From contig JAKQCM010000430.1 of assembly GCA_029559155.1 (NCBI GenBank), forward strand, positions 1-37,511: a stretch of 37,511 bases of DNA, written 5' to 3'. This DNA is from Chloroflexota bacterium (lineage in GTDB: Bacteria; Chloroflexota; Anaerolineae; Promineifilales; Promineifilaceae). The translations under genes and the position numbers were made by a program. This document shows, one piece after another, positions 16,821-24,941 of the stretch. The notes under the pieces were generated by a model. It did not search any database, had not been told where the DNA came from, and worked only from the letters and a program-made list of their open reading frames with translations. Positions within the stretch are counted from its first letter, which is position 1. Every line of letters begins with the position of its first letter.

Positions 16821-18338
16821 TTACTTGTTGTAAATAACGTTGAGATCATCGATCATTTTCTGCCACTCGACGTCAAAGTCGAGATCCGCAGGGGCGGTGT
16901 TGTTTAACAAGTCCAGGAAAGTTTGTTGACGCGCCCAGGCTTCGTTCCAGTTGGGCTGGTATTGTTCGGCGCTGGGGGCATCCGGGTAGGCCAAACCAGC
17001 TTTGAATACGTCCCAGGTTTCCTGGGTGACAAAGGGGTAGTCCTGGGATTTGACTTCAAAGAAAGCAGCTTGTTTTTCAGGGATGGCCGGCAAAGCGCCA
17101 TATTGAGGCAGCAGTTTGTCTGCTCCGGTGGTGATGAGGTAGGCTAAGACGGCGAAGGCTTCTTCGGGGTGGGCGGTGCCTTTCCAAATACGGAAGGTGT
17201 CGGCGTCGACACGGCCGTGCGGCACGCCGTCAGGTCCATTCGGCAGAACGCCAGCCTGGAATTCCAAACCCGCATCGCGGAACTCGCCCAGGCAGCAGGT
17301 ATACCACAGTGGCGTCACAGCCATGGCCGCTTTACCGGTGTTAAACACATTGCCATTACCAAATTCGGGCGCGCCAGACAGCGGGCCTGTGGGGATGAAC
17401 GGTTGTTCGCCGTACATGCCATCATAATACCACTGCATCGCCTCTTTCCAGCTGTCGGGATAGGTGGATACGTAGCTGCCCGGAGCATCGCCTTCAAATA
17501 TTTTCGCTGCGCCGGCGACAAAGGAACCGATGTAGTTCGGGTGGGTCTGCCATTGTGGGCTGTAACCAACCTGGACTATCTGGGTCGGGTCAAAACCATC
17601 TTCTGTCGAGTTTAGGCCATTAATGTCGATGGTCAGACGCTTGGCAACCTCGGTCAAGGTCTCCCAATTCCACTCCACCATCGCGCCGTCCAATTCGTAC
17701 ATATCGCCATAATTTTGTGGCGGGTAAGCCAAACCAACTTCATCAAAGTAAGCGGGAACGTAGTACACCGCCGAGGGGAATACGGCAAATGGCAAACCAA
17801 CCTGCCCTTCTTCAGTCTGGTAAGAGCTTACCAGAGCCGGGTCGAAAACGGATGTGTCAAAACCGGTGGATTCAATGTAGGGGCCGATGTCTAACCATTG
17901 GCCGTAAAACGCGTTGGAACCACCCCAACCTACCGGCCCAATGATGTCGGGGCCAGCGCCTGAGGCAATTTGGGTCGCCAGGGTATCGCGGCCGCTTTCG
18001 TAGGGGACAATTTCCAGGACCAGTTCAATGGCATCCTGGGAGGCGTTGAAATCGGCTACAACTTCTTCTTGGGTGGCAACTTGCTGCGGATCTGTGCCGG
18101 TTCCCAAACCAACAAACCAACGAATCTGTACTTTATCACCCGCCGGCGCTTCGGCTGGCGCTTCGGTCGGCGCTTCGGCTGGCGCTTCGGTAGCCGCCAT
18201 TTCTTCAGCCGGAGCTGCTTCTTCTGCAGCATTTTCTGCCGGAGCAGCTTCTTCAGTTGTCGTACCACCGCCGCAGGCAACAAGCAGCAAGCCGATGGCT
18301 AAGGCTAAAATAAGGAACAAGTATCGCGATTTGCGCAT
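16821..18338 (-). CDS. ABC transporter sugar-binding lipoprotein (extracellular solute-binding family 1)
   Basis: The product is 505 residues. The signal ends in LLVAC (Cys22). A linker of about 45 residues is made of Ala/Glu/Pro/Thr repeats of the APAEAPTEAPAEAP type. The mature domain starts near VQIRWFVGLGTGTDP and has the usual family features: VVADFNASQ, ASGAGPDIIGPVGWGG and a C-terminal helix-rich lobe with many Trp/Tyr residues for sugar stacking. It captures an oligosaccharide outside the membrane and delivers it to the two downstream permeases. AGGAGAGAAGAAA precedes ATG 18338. The ligand is inferred only from context: chitooligosaccharides, given GH18, GH94, GH4 and a GlcNAc-type kinase. 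Confidence 0.92.
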   Translation of the reverse strand: MRKSRYLFLILALAIGLLLVACGGGTTTEEAAPAENAAEEAAPAEEMAATEAPAEAPTEAPAEAPAGDKVQIRWFVGLGTGTDPQQVATQEEVVADFNASQDAIELVLEIVPYESGRDTLATQIASGAGPDIIGPVGWGGSNAFYGQWLDIGPYIESTGFDTSVFDPALVSSYQTEEGQVGLPFAVFPSAVYYVPAYFDEVGLAYPPQNYGDMYELDGAMVEWNWETLTEVAKRLTIDINGLNSTEDGFDPTQIVQVGYSPQWQTHPNYIGSFVAGAAKIFEGDAPGSYVSTYPDSWKEAMQWYYDGMYGEQPFIPTGPLSGAPEFGNGNVFNTGKAAMAVTPLWYTCCLGEFRDAGLEFQAGVLPNGPDGVPHGRVDADTFRIWKGTAHPEEAFAVLAYLITTGADKLLPQYGALPAIPEKQAAFFEVKSQDYPFVTQETWDVFKAGLAYPDAPSAEQYQPNWNEAWARQQTFLDLLNNTAPADLDFDVEWQKMIDDLNVIYNK

Positions 18339-18407
18339 TTTCTTCTCTCCTAAAGTTATTTTGCAAACAGGTTTGTACAATTTTTTTTGAACATTCAATC
18401 CGGTCTA

Positions 18408-18479
18408 TTAGCCGCCAGGAACGATTAAACGTTTGCTTCTGGCCTGCGGCTTTTGATGTCTCTTTTTTCCGCTAACCAT
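18408..18479 (-). other. Possible 23-codon leader ORF with strong Shine-Dalgarno match
   Basis: On the minus strand AAGGAGGTGATGG matches the complement of the 16S rRNA 3' end at 11 of 13 positions. The ATG inside it opens a 23-residue basic frame (MVSGKKRHQKPQARSKRLIV, then PGG) that stops 70 bases before the binding-protein start. The spacing from GGAGG to ATG is too short for normal initiation, so this may be a ribosome standby site or leader element rather than a gene. Confidence 0.25.
18427..18434. promoter_or_regulatory. Candidate LacI-family operator core AAACGTTT
   Basis: An 8-base palindrome with central CG, the usual core of LacI-family operators, lies about 90 bases upstream of the binding-protein start. 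It differs from the TGTAACCGSTTACA sites near 20641 and 24716, so if real it would bind another regulator. It is a short match and could be chance. Confidence 0.3.
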
Positions 18480-18501
18480 CACCTCCTTGTATACTTTTGT
18501 T

Positions 18502-19515
18502 TCAATTGCCCAGTATTCTGAGACCTGCCAGGTTTTTCTGAGCTAACTGGATGGCTCCCCAGGCGCCATAGTTGTCTGCGGGGGAAGCCACTTGCAGCAC
18601 GGCCGTATCCAACATGGCGGCCGCCAATGGTGAGCGAGCAGCTTGCTGCTGCCATTCCCGGTGGATGGCGTCGAGAAGCAAACGGCCGTTTCGCGCCACA
18701 CCACCGCTTAACACAATTTTTTCTACGTCGTAGGTCATGATCAGGCCTTGTAAGGCCTGCCCCAAATACGCGCCCGCCTGTTGAATAATGCTCGCCGCCG
18801 CCGGGTCATGAATCGCCGCCGCCGCAAAGACCTGGGCGGCGGTAATCGGCTCGTTGGTCGCTAATGTGGTGGACCGGCCTTCCTGCACGGCCGTTTGCCC
18901 GGCCAAGGCAATCGCCGGACCAGAGACATACGCTTCCAGACAGCCCCGATTGCCACACTTGCACAACAACCCATCCGGCTCCACAATCAGATGGCCAATC
19001 TCCCCGGCCATGCCATGCGCACCTCGGTACAACTGCCCATCCAAAATAAGACCGGCAGCCAAACCGGTGCCAATAGACACATAGGCCAGATAGCGGATCG
19101 CGCCGCCGAACAGTCGGGCAGAGCAGCCCAGAGCCGCCACGCGCACATCATTTTCCAAAAAACAGGGGACGCCCAATTCTGTTTCCAGCAAAGAACCGGC
19201 GGGCACATCGGTCCAGTTTAAATTAACGGCCAGCTTTACCTGTCCGGTCGCCGGGTCTACCAGGCCAGGAATGCCCAAACCCAGGCACAAAACGGCCGTC
19301 ATATCCCGGTTCGCCACATCCAACGCCGTGGTCACGGCCGTGACAATGCTGCCAAGCGTCCGGTCTGGCGACGACACATTCGTAAAGACAGTCGCCTCGC
19401 CCAACATAGCGCCCAATTCGTCAGCGACAACGGCCGTAATCGTTGTGCCGCCTACATCCACGCCAACAAACAAAGGCTGTGAATTCGTTAATCGAGGGTC
19501 CATACGCTTGGTCAT
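18502..19515 (-). CDS. ROK family sugar kinase (glucokinase-like)
   Basis: The product is about 337 residues with no DNA-binding domain, so it is a kinase rather than a ROK repressor. Phosphate motif VGVDVGGTTITAVVAD is near the N-terminus, the catalytic region is CFLENDVRVAALG, and the ROK zinc site CKCGNRGCLEAY is intact, with the substrate motif HGMAGEIGHL before it. It should phosphorylate glucose or a related hexose in the cytoplasm. Glucose is one product of the cellobiose-phosphorylase-like enzyme encoded at 20813, which makes this a logical partner. Start choice is uncertain: ATG 19515, ATG 19503 or GTG 19539; none has a strong ribosome site. It follows the LacI gene by about 100 bases, likely in the same transcript. 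Confidence 0.9.
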   Translation of the reverse strand: MTKRMDPRLTNSQPLFVGVDVGGTTITAVVADELGAMLGEATVFTNVSSPDRTLGSIVTAVTTALDVANRDMTAVLCLGLGIPGLVDPATGQVKLAVNLNWTDVPAGSLLETELGVPCFLENDVRVAALGCSARLFGGAIRYLAYVSIGTGLAAGLILDGQLYRGAHGMAGEIGHLIVEPDGLLCKCGNRGCLEAYVSGPAIALAGQTAVQEGRSTTLATNEPITAAQVFAAAAIHDPAAASIIQQAGAYLGQALQGLIMTYDVEKIVLSGGVARNGRLLLDAIHREWQQQAARSPLAAAMLDTAVLQVASPADNYGAWGAIQLAQKNLAGLRILGN

Positions 19516-19613
19516 CCGGGTCTTAAAGCTGACAGTCACACCTCAAAAAAAGATGTGGGGTAGATCAGGCGGTCATCTTAACAAACGTAATCGCGGGCCA
19601 TTTCCTGAGGCTC

Positions 19614-20636
19614 TTACGCTACGCAACCGCAGGAACGGCGCAAAACAATATCTGTGGGATGAAGGGTTTCCAGCTCCGGCGTTTCACCCTCTAGCAGGCA
19701 AAACAACTGCCGGGCAGCCGAACGGCCAACCGCCTCCGTCGGCGCGCGCACGGTAGTCAGGGGCGGCATAAGGAACGGGGACATACGCGAATCATCGAAC
19801 CCCACCACACTCACATCTTCGGGAATTCGTAAACCGACCTCGTTTAGCGCCTCATACACACCGACGGCCGCGTCATCATCACCGGCAAATACCGCGTCAA
19901 AGGGCGGGTGATGGGCGTCGGCCAGAAAATTTTTCAACGCCGCGTAAGCAATCTCACGCTCAAACGAACCACGCAGCGTCAACGCTTCATCAAAGGCAAT
20001 GCCATGATCTGCCAGGGCAGCCCTGTAACCCACTTCGCGCCAATACGAATCTTCTTGCTGCTCCGGGCCGCGCATCAGCATGATGCGGCGACGGCCGTGC
20101 GCCGTAATCAGATGATCCACCAGCTTACGTGTCGCCGCTTTGTTTTCCACCGTTACAAAAGGGACGCTCAACCCATCTGCCGGCGTTTTGTGAATCAGCA
20201 CCAGGGGAAAACCGCGTTCAGACAACTGAGCGATTTGCTCATCACCCAGGCTGTTGGCAAACACCAACAACCCATCGGTGTTATGGCCGCCCAGTGGCAA
20301 ATAACCATCCGTTTGCAGTTCCGGCCGGCAAGTGGCCACCAGCAAGTTGTACCCTTCGTTACGCACAATTGCCTCAATTCCCGCCAGCAGCGGGCCAAAA
20401 AAATCATTGTGCATGTTAGTCAGCAGCAGACCGATGGCGTTTTTTCGCCGCAGCGCCAGGTGACGGGCAGTCTCTTGGGGAATGTAATCCAGGTCGTCCA
20501 TCACCCGCTGGATGCGATCGGCCAGTTTATCCGAGACGGGTGCGTTTTGGTTGATGTACCGGCTGACAGTCGCTACAGAAACCCCTGCTTCGCGGGCGAC
20601 ATCTCGAATGGTGATGGAGGAAGAGCGTTTTGTCAT
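19614..20636 (-). CDS. LacI family transcriptional repressor
   Basis: The product is 340 residues. The helix-turn-helix is TIRDVAREAGVSVATVSRYI (about 9-28), followed by the hinge helix region and a periplasmic-binding-like sugar sensor (AIGLLLTNMHNDFFGPLLAG, DAVFAGDDDAAVGVYEAL, VGFDDSRMSPFLMPPLTTV). It probably represses transcription until a sugar binds. An operator pair, TGTAACCG-type, overlaps its own -10 region, so it is very likely autoregulated. The same 14-base site lies in front of the GH-A/cellobiose phosphorylase operon at 24698. ATG 20636 is only four bases from the operator. No strong ribosome site is seen, as the leader is only about 20 bases. The inducer is presumably cellobiose or glucose-related. 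Confidence 0.93.
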   Translation of the reverse strand: MTKRSSSITIRDVAREAGVSVATVSRYINQNAPVSDKLADRIQRVMDDLDYIPQETARHLALRRKNAIGLLLTNMHNDFFGPLLAGIEAIVRNEGYNLLVATCRPELQTDGYLPLGGHNTDGLLVFANSLGDEQIAQLSERGFPLVLIHKTPADGLSVPFVTVENKAATRKLVDHLITAHGRRRIMLMRGPEQQEDSYWREVGYRAALADHGIAFDEALTLRGSFEREIAYAALKNFLADAHHPPFDAVFAGDDDAAVGVYEALNEVGLRIPEDVSVVGFDDSRMSPFLMPPLTTVRAPTEAVGRSAARQLFCLLEGETPELETLHPTDIVLRRSCGCVA

Positions 20637-20640
20637 AACA

Positions 20641-20666
20641 TGTAACCGCTTACGTAACCGGTTACA
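20641..20666. promoter_or_regulatory. Tandem overlapping LacI operators before the repressor gene
   Basis: TGTAACCGCTTACG (20641-20654) overlaps CGTAACCGGTTACA (20653-20666) by two bases. The outer halves form one larger inverted repeat. The sites cover the space from the -10 box to four bases before the ATG of the LacI gene, ideal for repression. The same motif, TGTAACCGCTTACA, recurs at 24716-24729. Confidence 0.85.
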
Positions 20667-20694
20667 TTATGGCATATAACCAATAGGGTGTCAA
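20666..20694 (-). promoter_or_regulatory. Promoter of the LacI gene
   Basis: On the minus strand a perfect -35 box TTGACA (20694-20689) and a -10 box CATAAT (20671-20666) are 17 bases apart. Transcription should start near 20659, inside the operator pair, giving a leader of about 20 bases. Confidence 0.8.
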
Positions 20695-20753
20695 CGAAAT
20701 CCGCAGAACTGCACAAACCGAACAAACACGCTGACAAAACGCCAAAATGGTAT

Positions 20754-20790
20754 CAAGATTGGACCAATCTTAAAGATTGGTCCAATCTTG
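20754..20790. repeat. Perfect 37-bp nested palindrome
   Basis: Two 17-base palindromes, AAGATTGGACCAATCTT (20755-20771) and AAGATTGGTCCAATCTT (20773-20789), stand one base apart and are complementary to each other. Together with flanking C and G they form perfect 18-base arms with a one-base centre. It lies 22 bases past the stop of the cellobiose-phosphorylase-like gene and about 60 bases upstream of the LacI promoter. No T tract follows, so a classical terminator is doubtful. Confidence 0.9.
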
Positions 20791-20812
20791 CCGAGTGAAA
20801 ACGAACAACGCC

Positions 20813-23308
20813 TTAACCGATGACTACCTCAACATGCACACTGGCCCCGGCCGGAGCGATGGGCAATACGTCACCGGCTACCGGCTGGCCATCGACCAGC
20901 AGCGAAGAGACGCGCCCGGCCCCCTGCCGGCGTACCTGGATGTGATAATCCGCGCCGCGGAATTTGCGCACCACGGAAAACGACGGCCAATCTGAGGGAA
21001 TGACCGGATCGATGCGCAGGCCGTTGAGCGACGGCCGTATGCCCAAAATCCAATGGGTGATGGCGCTGTAATTCCAGGCGGCCGTGCCCGTCAGCCAGGA
21101 ATTTTTAGCCTCGCCATGCGTGATGGCGTCTTTACCGGCGATCATCTGGGCATAGACAAAGGGTTCGCAGCGATGCAGTTCGCTGATGGCTTCCCGCGCC
21201 GAGGGGTTGATGCGTTTGTAATAATCAAATGCCTGGTCGCTGCGACCGGCGCGGGTCTCGGCTATCATTACCCAGGGGTTGGCGTGGCAGAAGATGCCGG
21301 CGTTTTCTTTGTAGCCGGGCGGGTAGGAGGAAATTTCGCCCAGGTGCAGGTGGTATTGGCTGAAAGCAGGCTGCTGCAAGACGATGCCGTGCGGCGTGGC
21401 CAGATGCTCGGCCACCGAATCGAGGGCTTGCTGCGCACGGCCGTTTGCCAACCCCAGCCCGGCCATCACGCACATTCCCTGCGGTTCGATGAAAATTTGC
21501 CCTTCCTCGTTTTCCCGCGAGCCGAGCGGACGGCCGTAATCATCATACGCCCGCCGGAACCACTCGCCGTCCCAACCATGCTGCCATACAACGGCCTCCA
21601 TGTCGCTGGCCGCCTGCCGGTAATCGTGCGCGGTGTGTCCGGCTGCCTGCGACAGGGTGGTAACGGCCGTAGACTGCCCCACCCCATGCGCAATCAAATC
21701 GGCCATTTCCTGCGCCGCCAGCACAAACAATCCGGCGATAAACACACTTTCCGCTACCAACCCTTCCTTGTTGGTGGTTGTCTGGAAGCTCTGCCCCGGC
21801 GTGTCGGAAAAGCAGTTCAGGTTCAGACAATCGTTCCAATCCGCGCGGCCAATCAGCGGCAGGCCATGCGGCCCGCGCCGCGTCAGCGTGTAACCCATGG
21901 CGCGCTGCAAATGTTCGTACAGCGCCGTTTCGCTGCCCGCTTCGTTTTCATAGGGGACCAGTTCGTCCAGAATCGCCCAATCGCCTGTTTCTTTGATGTA
22001 CGCTGCCACGCCCACCACCAGCCAGAGCGGGTCATCATTAAAGCCAGAGCCGACGTCGTTGTTGCCCCGTTTGGTCAGCGGTTGATATTGGTGGAACGCG
22101 CCGCCATTGTGCAGCTGCGTGGCCGATAGGTCCAAAATGCGCTCGCGCGCCCGCTCCGGAATCATGTGGACAATGCCCAACAAATCCTGGTTAGAATCGC
22201 GGAAACCCATCCCCCGGCCAATGCCGCTCTCAAAATAAGAGGCCGAACGGGACATATTAAAGGTGACCATGCACTGATAGGCGTTCCAGATATTCACCAT
22301 GCGGTTGGTGTCGTCGTCGGGAGTTTGCACCTGGAAGCGGTTGAGCAGATTGGCCCAATCGGCTTGCAGCGCGGCAAAAGCGGCTTCGGCGTTGGCCCAC
22401 TGGCGATATTTAGCCAACACTGGCTGCAAGGTGCGGCGGTTGACAGTTTGTGATCCGGGCGGGTCGAATTTGTCGTCTACCGGATTTTCGTGGTAGCCCA
22501 GGAGGAAGATGATCTGTTTTTCGTCGCCGGGCTGCAAGCGCAGGCGCACATGATGGGAGCCGATGGGCTGCCAGCCGTGGGCCACCGAATCGCCGGATGC
22601 GCCTTGTTCGACGACCTGTGGTTCGTGCCAGCCGCGATACGCGCCCAAAAAGGTTTCGCGTTGGGTATCGAAACCGGCCAGGGGTTCGGAGCAGGCGAAG
22701 TAGGCGACATGATCGCGCCGTTCACGGTATTCGGTTTTGTGGATGATCAGGCTTTCATCGGGCCAGACTTCTACCTGTCCGGTGGAGTAGTTGCGCTGGT
22801 AGTTGGAAGCGTCGTCGAGGGCGTCCCAGAGGCAAAATTCTACGGCCGTAAACAAACTCAGGTCTGCGGCGGTGTCACGGCCGTTTTTCACCGTCACCTG
22901 CCAGATTTCCATCGTCTCGCCGGGAGGAACGAAATAGCGTACGGCCGTTTCGATTCCCTGCGCTTGCGATCGGATAGCGCTGTAACCAATGCCATGCCGG
23001 CATTCATATGCCGTAAGCGGGCTGCGCGTGGGCATCCACGTTGGCGACCAATAAACCGGGTGGTCGCTCTCGGCCGCATCATCGCGCAGATACAAATAAC
23101 GGCCGCCCATGTCCAACGGCGCGTTATTATACCGATAGCGCGTCAGCCGCCGCAGCCGCGCATCCTTATAAAAGGTGTAGCCGCCGGCCGTGTTGGAAAT
23201 CAGGCCAAAAAACGCTTCGCTGCCCAGGTAATTGATCCAGGGCAGAGGCGTATCCGGGCGGGTAATCACATATTCTTTTTGGGCGTCATCAAAATATCCA
23301 TATTTCAT
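20813..23308 (-). CDS. GH94 cellobiose phosphorylase-like enzyme
   Basis: The product is 831 residues. It starts MKYGYFDDAQKEYVITRPDTP and has MGFRDSNQDLLGIVHMIP (367-384) and RADWNDCLNLNCFSDTPGQS (488-507). The last block is characteristic of cellobiose phosphorylases, with the general acid in DWND (490-493). KENAGIFCHANPWVMIAE follows in the C-terminal part. The reaction is cellobiose plus phosphate to glucose-1-phosphate and glucose, in the cytoplasm. ATG 23308 has GGAGAA ten bases upstream; the frame extends to 23338, but that would overlap the upstream stop. It is second in an operon with the GH-A lipoprotein (17-base gap). Glucose would be taken by the ROK kinase. Laminaribiose or other glucobioses remain possible. 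Confidence 0.92.
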   Translation of the reverse strand: MKYGYFDDAQKEYVITRPDTPLPWINYLGSEAFFGLISNTAGGYTFYKDARLRRLTRYRYNNAPLDMGGRYLYLRDDAAESDHPVYWSPTWMPTRSPLTAYECRHGIGYSAIRSQAQGIETAVRYFVPPGETMEIWQVTVKNGRDTAADLSLFTAVEFCLWDALDDASNYQRNYSTGQVEVWPDESLIIHKTEYRERRDHVAYFACSEPLAGFDTQRETFLGAYRGWHEPQVVEQGASGDSVAHGWQPIGSHHVRLRLQPGDEKQIIFLLGYHENPVDDKFDPPGSQTVNRRTLQPVLAKYRQWANAEAAFAALQADWANLLNRFQVQTPDDDTNRMVNIWNAYQCMVTFNMSRSASYFESGIGRGMGFRDSNQDLLGIVHMIPERARERILDLSATQLHNGGAFHQYQPLTKRGNNDVGSGFNDDPLWLVVGVAAYIKETGDWAILDELVPYENEAGSETALYEHLQRAMGYTLTRRGPHGLPLIGRADWNDCLNLNCFSDTPGQSFQTTTNKEGLVAESVFIAGLFVLAAQEMADLIAHGVGQSTAVTTLSQAAGHTAHDYRQAASDMEAVVWQHGWDGEWFRRAYDDYGRPLGSRENEEGQIFIEPQGMCVMAGLGLANGRAQQALDSVAEHLATPHGIVLQQPAFSQYHLHLGEISSYPPGYKENAGIFCHANPWVMIAETRAGRSDQAFDYYKRINPSAREAISELHRCEPFVYAQMIAGKDAITHGEAKNSWLTGTAAWNYSAITHWILGIRPSLNGLRIDPVIPSDWPSFSVVRKFRGADYHIQVRRQGAGRVSSLLVDGQPVAGDVLPIAPAGASVHVEVVIG

Positions 23309-23324
23309 TTCAAAATTTCTCCAA

Positions 23325-24698
23325 TTACTGCGCAGCAAAAATCCATAAAGAAACCGACTGCGGCGGCAGAGACAGACGGCCGTCTGTCGGCCAGTTCACC
23401 GGCTGCGGCGCGTCGGGGTTCTGTTCCATATCCAGCCGCCATAACTCGGCGGCGGGGGCCAGGCCGTCGGGCAGCGGCAGCGTCACCGCCTGTTCGGTGT
23501 CGGCCAGATTAACAACCATGATGGTGAGACGGCCGTCATCCCGCCGCGCCGCATACACCGACACATCTTCCACACCCGATTCCGCATACACCTGTTCAGA
23601 CCCAAATTGGCTGTACAACTGATAGACATAATAACTGGGGCGCAGGACATCGCGGCCAATCAATCCCCAACCGCCCTGCCCGCCTTGCGAGGTCAGCATC
23701 CAATGATTCACCATCAAAACATCCTGGCGAATCATCTGCCCCAACAACTCCGCCAGCCACACGGCGTTGTAGTGCGAATCGGGCGTCGCCTCCCCGCCCA
23801 CCGCCTGATTCCAATGCGTATTTACTTCCGTCAGCGCGATGGGAATGTCGCGGCCGGTGTTTTCAGCGATCAGGCCGCGCAAATAAGGGATGGTTTGCGC
23901 CCACTCGCGGCTTTGCTGCCGCAAATCGGCAATGGTGACACTGTCTTGTCCCGCCGGAAAGGGGTACCGATGGAAAGAAACCACGTCCACCAGATCGCCA
24001 TTGGCCTTTAAAAATTCGGTCATCCAGTCCCGGCCGGATGAGTCTTTGGGATTTGTGGCAAAATGATAGGTGAACTGGTGAATGTCCGGTCCAATCAGCT
24101 GAATGGTCGGGTCGACGGCTTTCATGGCCTGGGCAAAGGCCCGCCATTCGCGGTTGTACTGCTCGGTGTCGTAATCATCGGCCTTGTTCAGAGATTGCAA
24201 TTCGGCGGCAAACAAGGTTGGCTCATTGCCAATGCTCCAGTACCGCACGCCATATTGCTTCTCGATATTTACATAGCGGACCAGCTCGGCGGCCTGTTCC
24301 GGCGTGGCTTCGCGCAGGCGCACGGAAATGGAGGCTTCGGCGCCCATTTGGTCCAGAAAATCCATAAAATAGTCAATCTGGTATGGTTTGAGGTCGTTGC
24401 GGTCGCCCCAGGCGCCGCCGGGGAAGCGCACTACCTTGACGCCAGAGTTAAAGGCGGCGGGCAGCATGTTGACGGGGACTGCGACCCAGGGGCCATAGTT
24501 GGACCCTAACAGGGACGGGCTGATGGGTCCGACATCGACGGCCGGCACAATTCGAATTGTTCCGGCAGCGGGTGTGGGGATGGGGGTTGGCGGCAGAACG
24601 GCCGTCGGCGTTGGCGCGGCGGCCTGATTACAGGCGGTAACGGCCGTTACCACCCAAACAATCAACAACCAAAACAGCAATCGTTTGTGAGTCAACAT
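23325..24698 (-). CDS. Clan GH-A type glycoside hydrolase lipoprotein (subfamily unclear)
   Basis: The product is 457 residues. The signal ends in the lipobox VTAC (Cys23), followed by a Pro/Thr linker to about residue 45. The catalytic barrel shows two typical GH-A glutamates: E159 in RYWSIGNEPTLF (acid/base) and E291 in IALTEVNTHW (nucleophile). A small beta domain at the C-terminus (about 380-457) is like those of GH39, GH51 and GH30 enzymes. I cannot assign the family; GH39- or GH51-like is my best guess, and its substrate could be a beta-glucan or xylan side chain. AAAGGAG precedes ATG 24698. It is the first gene of the operon with the cellobiose-phosphorylase-like enzyme and has a LacI operator just upstream, so it is probably sugar-induced. 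Confidence 0.75.
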   Translation of the reverse strand: MLTHKRLLFWLLIVWVVTAVTACNQAAAPTPTAVLPPTPIPTPAAGTIRIVPAVDVGPISPSLLGSNYGPWVAVPVNMLPAAFNSGVKVVRFPGGAWGDRNDLKPYQIDYFMDFLDQMGAEASISVRLREATPEQAAELVRYVNIEKQYGVRYWSIGNEPTLFAAELQSLNKADDYDTEQYNREWRAFAQAMKAVDPTIQLIGPDIHQFTYHFATNPKDSSGRDWMTEFLKANGDLVDVVSFHRYPFPAGQDSVTIADLRQQSREWAQTIPYLRGLIAENTGRDIPIALTEVNTHWNQAVGGEATPDSHYNAVWLAELLGQMIRQDVLMVNHWMLTSQGGQGGWGLIGRDVLRPSYYVYQLYSQFGSEQVYAESGVEDVSVYAARRDDGRLTIMVVNLADTEQAVTLPLPDGLAPAAELWRLDMEQNPDAPQPVNWPTDGRLSLPPQSVSLWIFAAQ

Positions 24699-24715
24699 GG
24701 CGGCAAGCTCCTTTA

Positions 24716-24729
24716 TGTAACCGCTTACA
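24716..24729. promoter_or_regulatory. LacI operator before the GH-A/cellobiose phosphorylase operon
   Basis: TGTAACCGCTTACA, near-palindromic, matches the sites at 20641-20666 in front of the LacI gene. It lies just downstream of the predicted transcription start and before the ribosome site of the 24698 gene, a position that would block initiation or elongation. Confidence 0.85.
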
Positions 24730-24742
24730 TTTTGCTTTTTCC

Positions 24743-24771
24743 ATGTTACTCCTCAATTTAAATTTTGTCAC
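24743..24771 (-). promoter_or_regulatory. Promoter of the GH-A/cellobiose phosphorylase operon
   Basis: On the minus strand GTGACA (24771-24766) and TAACAT (24748-24743) are 17 bases apart, 5/6 and 4/6 matches to the housekeeping consensus. The start would be near 24736, seven bases before the operator. Confidence 0.6.
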
Positions 24772-24941
24772 GAACAGAAAAAGAACAACTTGTAACACAG
24801 CCAGACACGGCCGTTGCCAGCAGACAATCTGCAAAAAGTGTAGTAGTCACAAATTCCTTGAACAAAGACTTACCGCATTGGCCACGAGTTAAGTTTTTTT
24901 GATCTTTGCCAAGACGCAAAATTGACACGGAATCACCGCGA

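Noticed and set aside
21053..23512. Two plus-strand open frames (about 358 and 340 codons)
   Set aside because: Both are mirror frames of the second GH94 gene, with no recognisable motif or good ribosome site.
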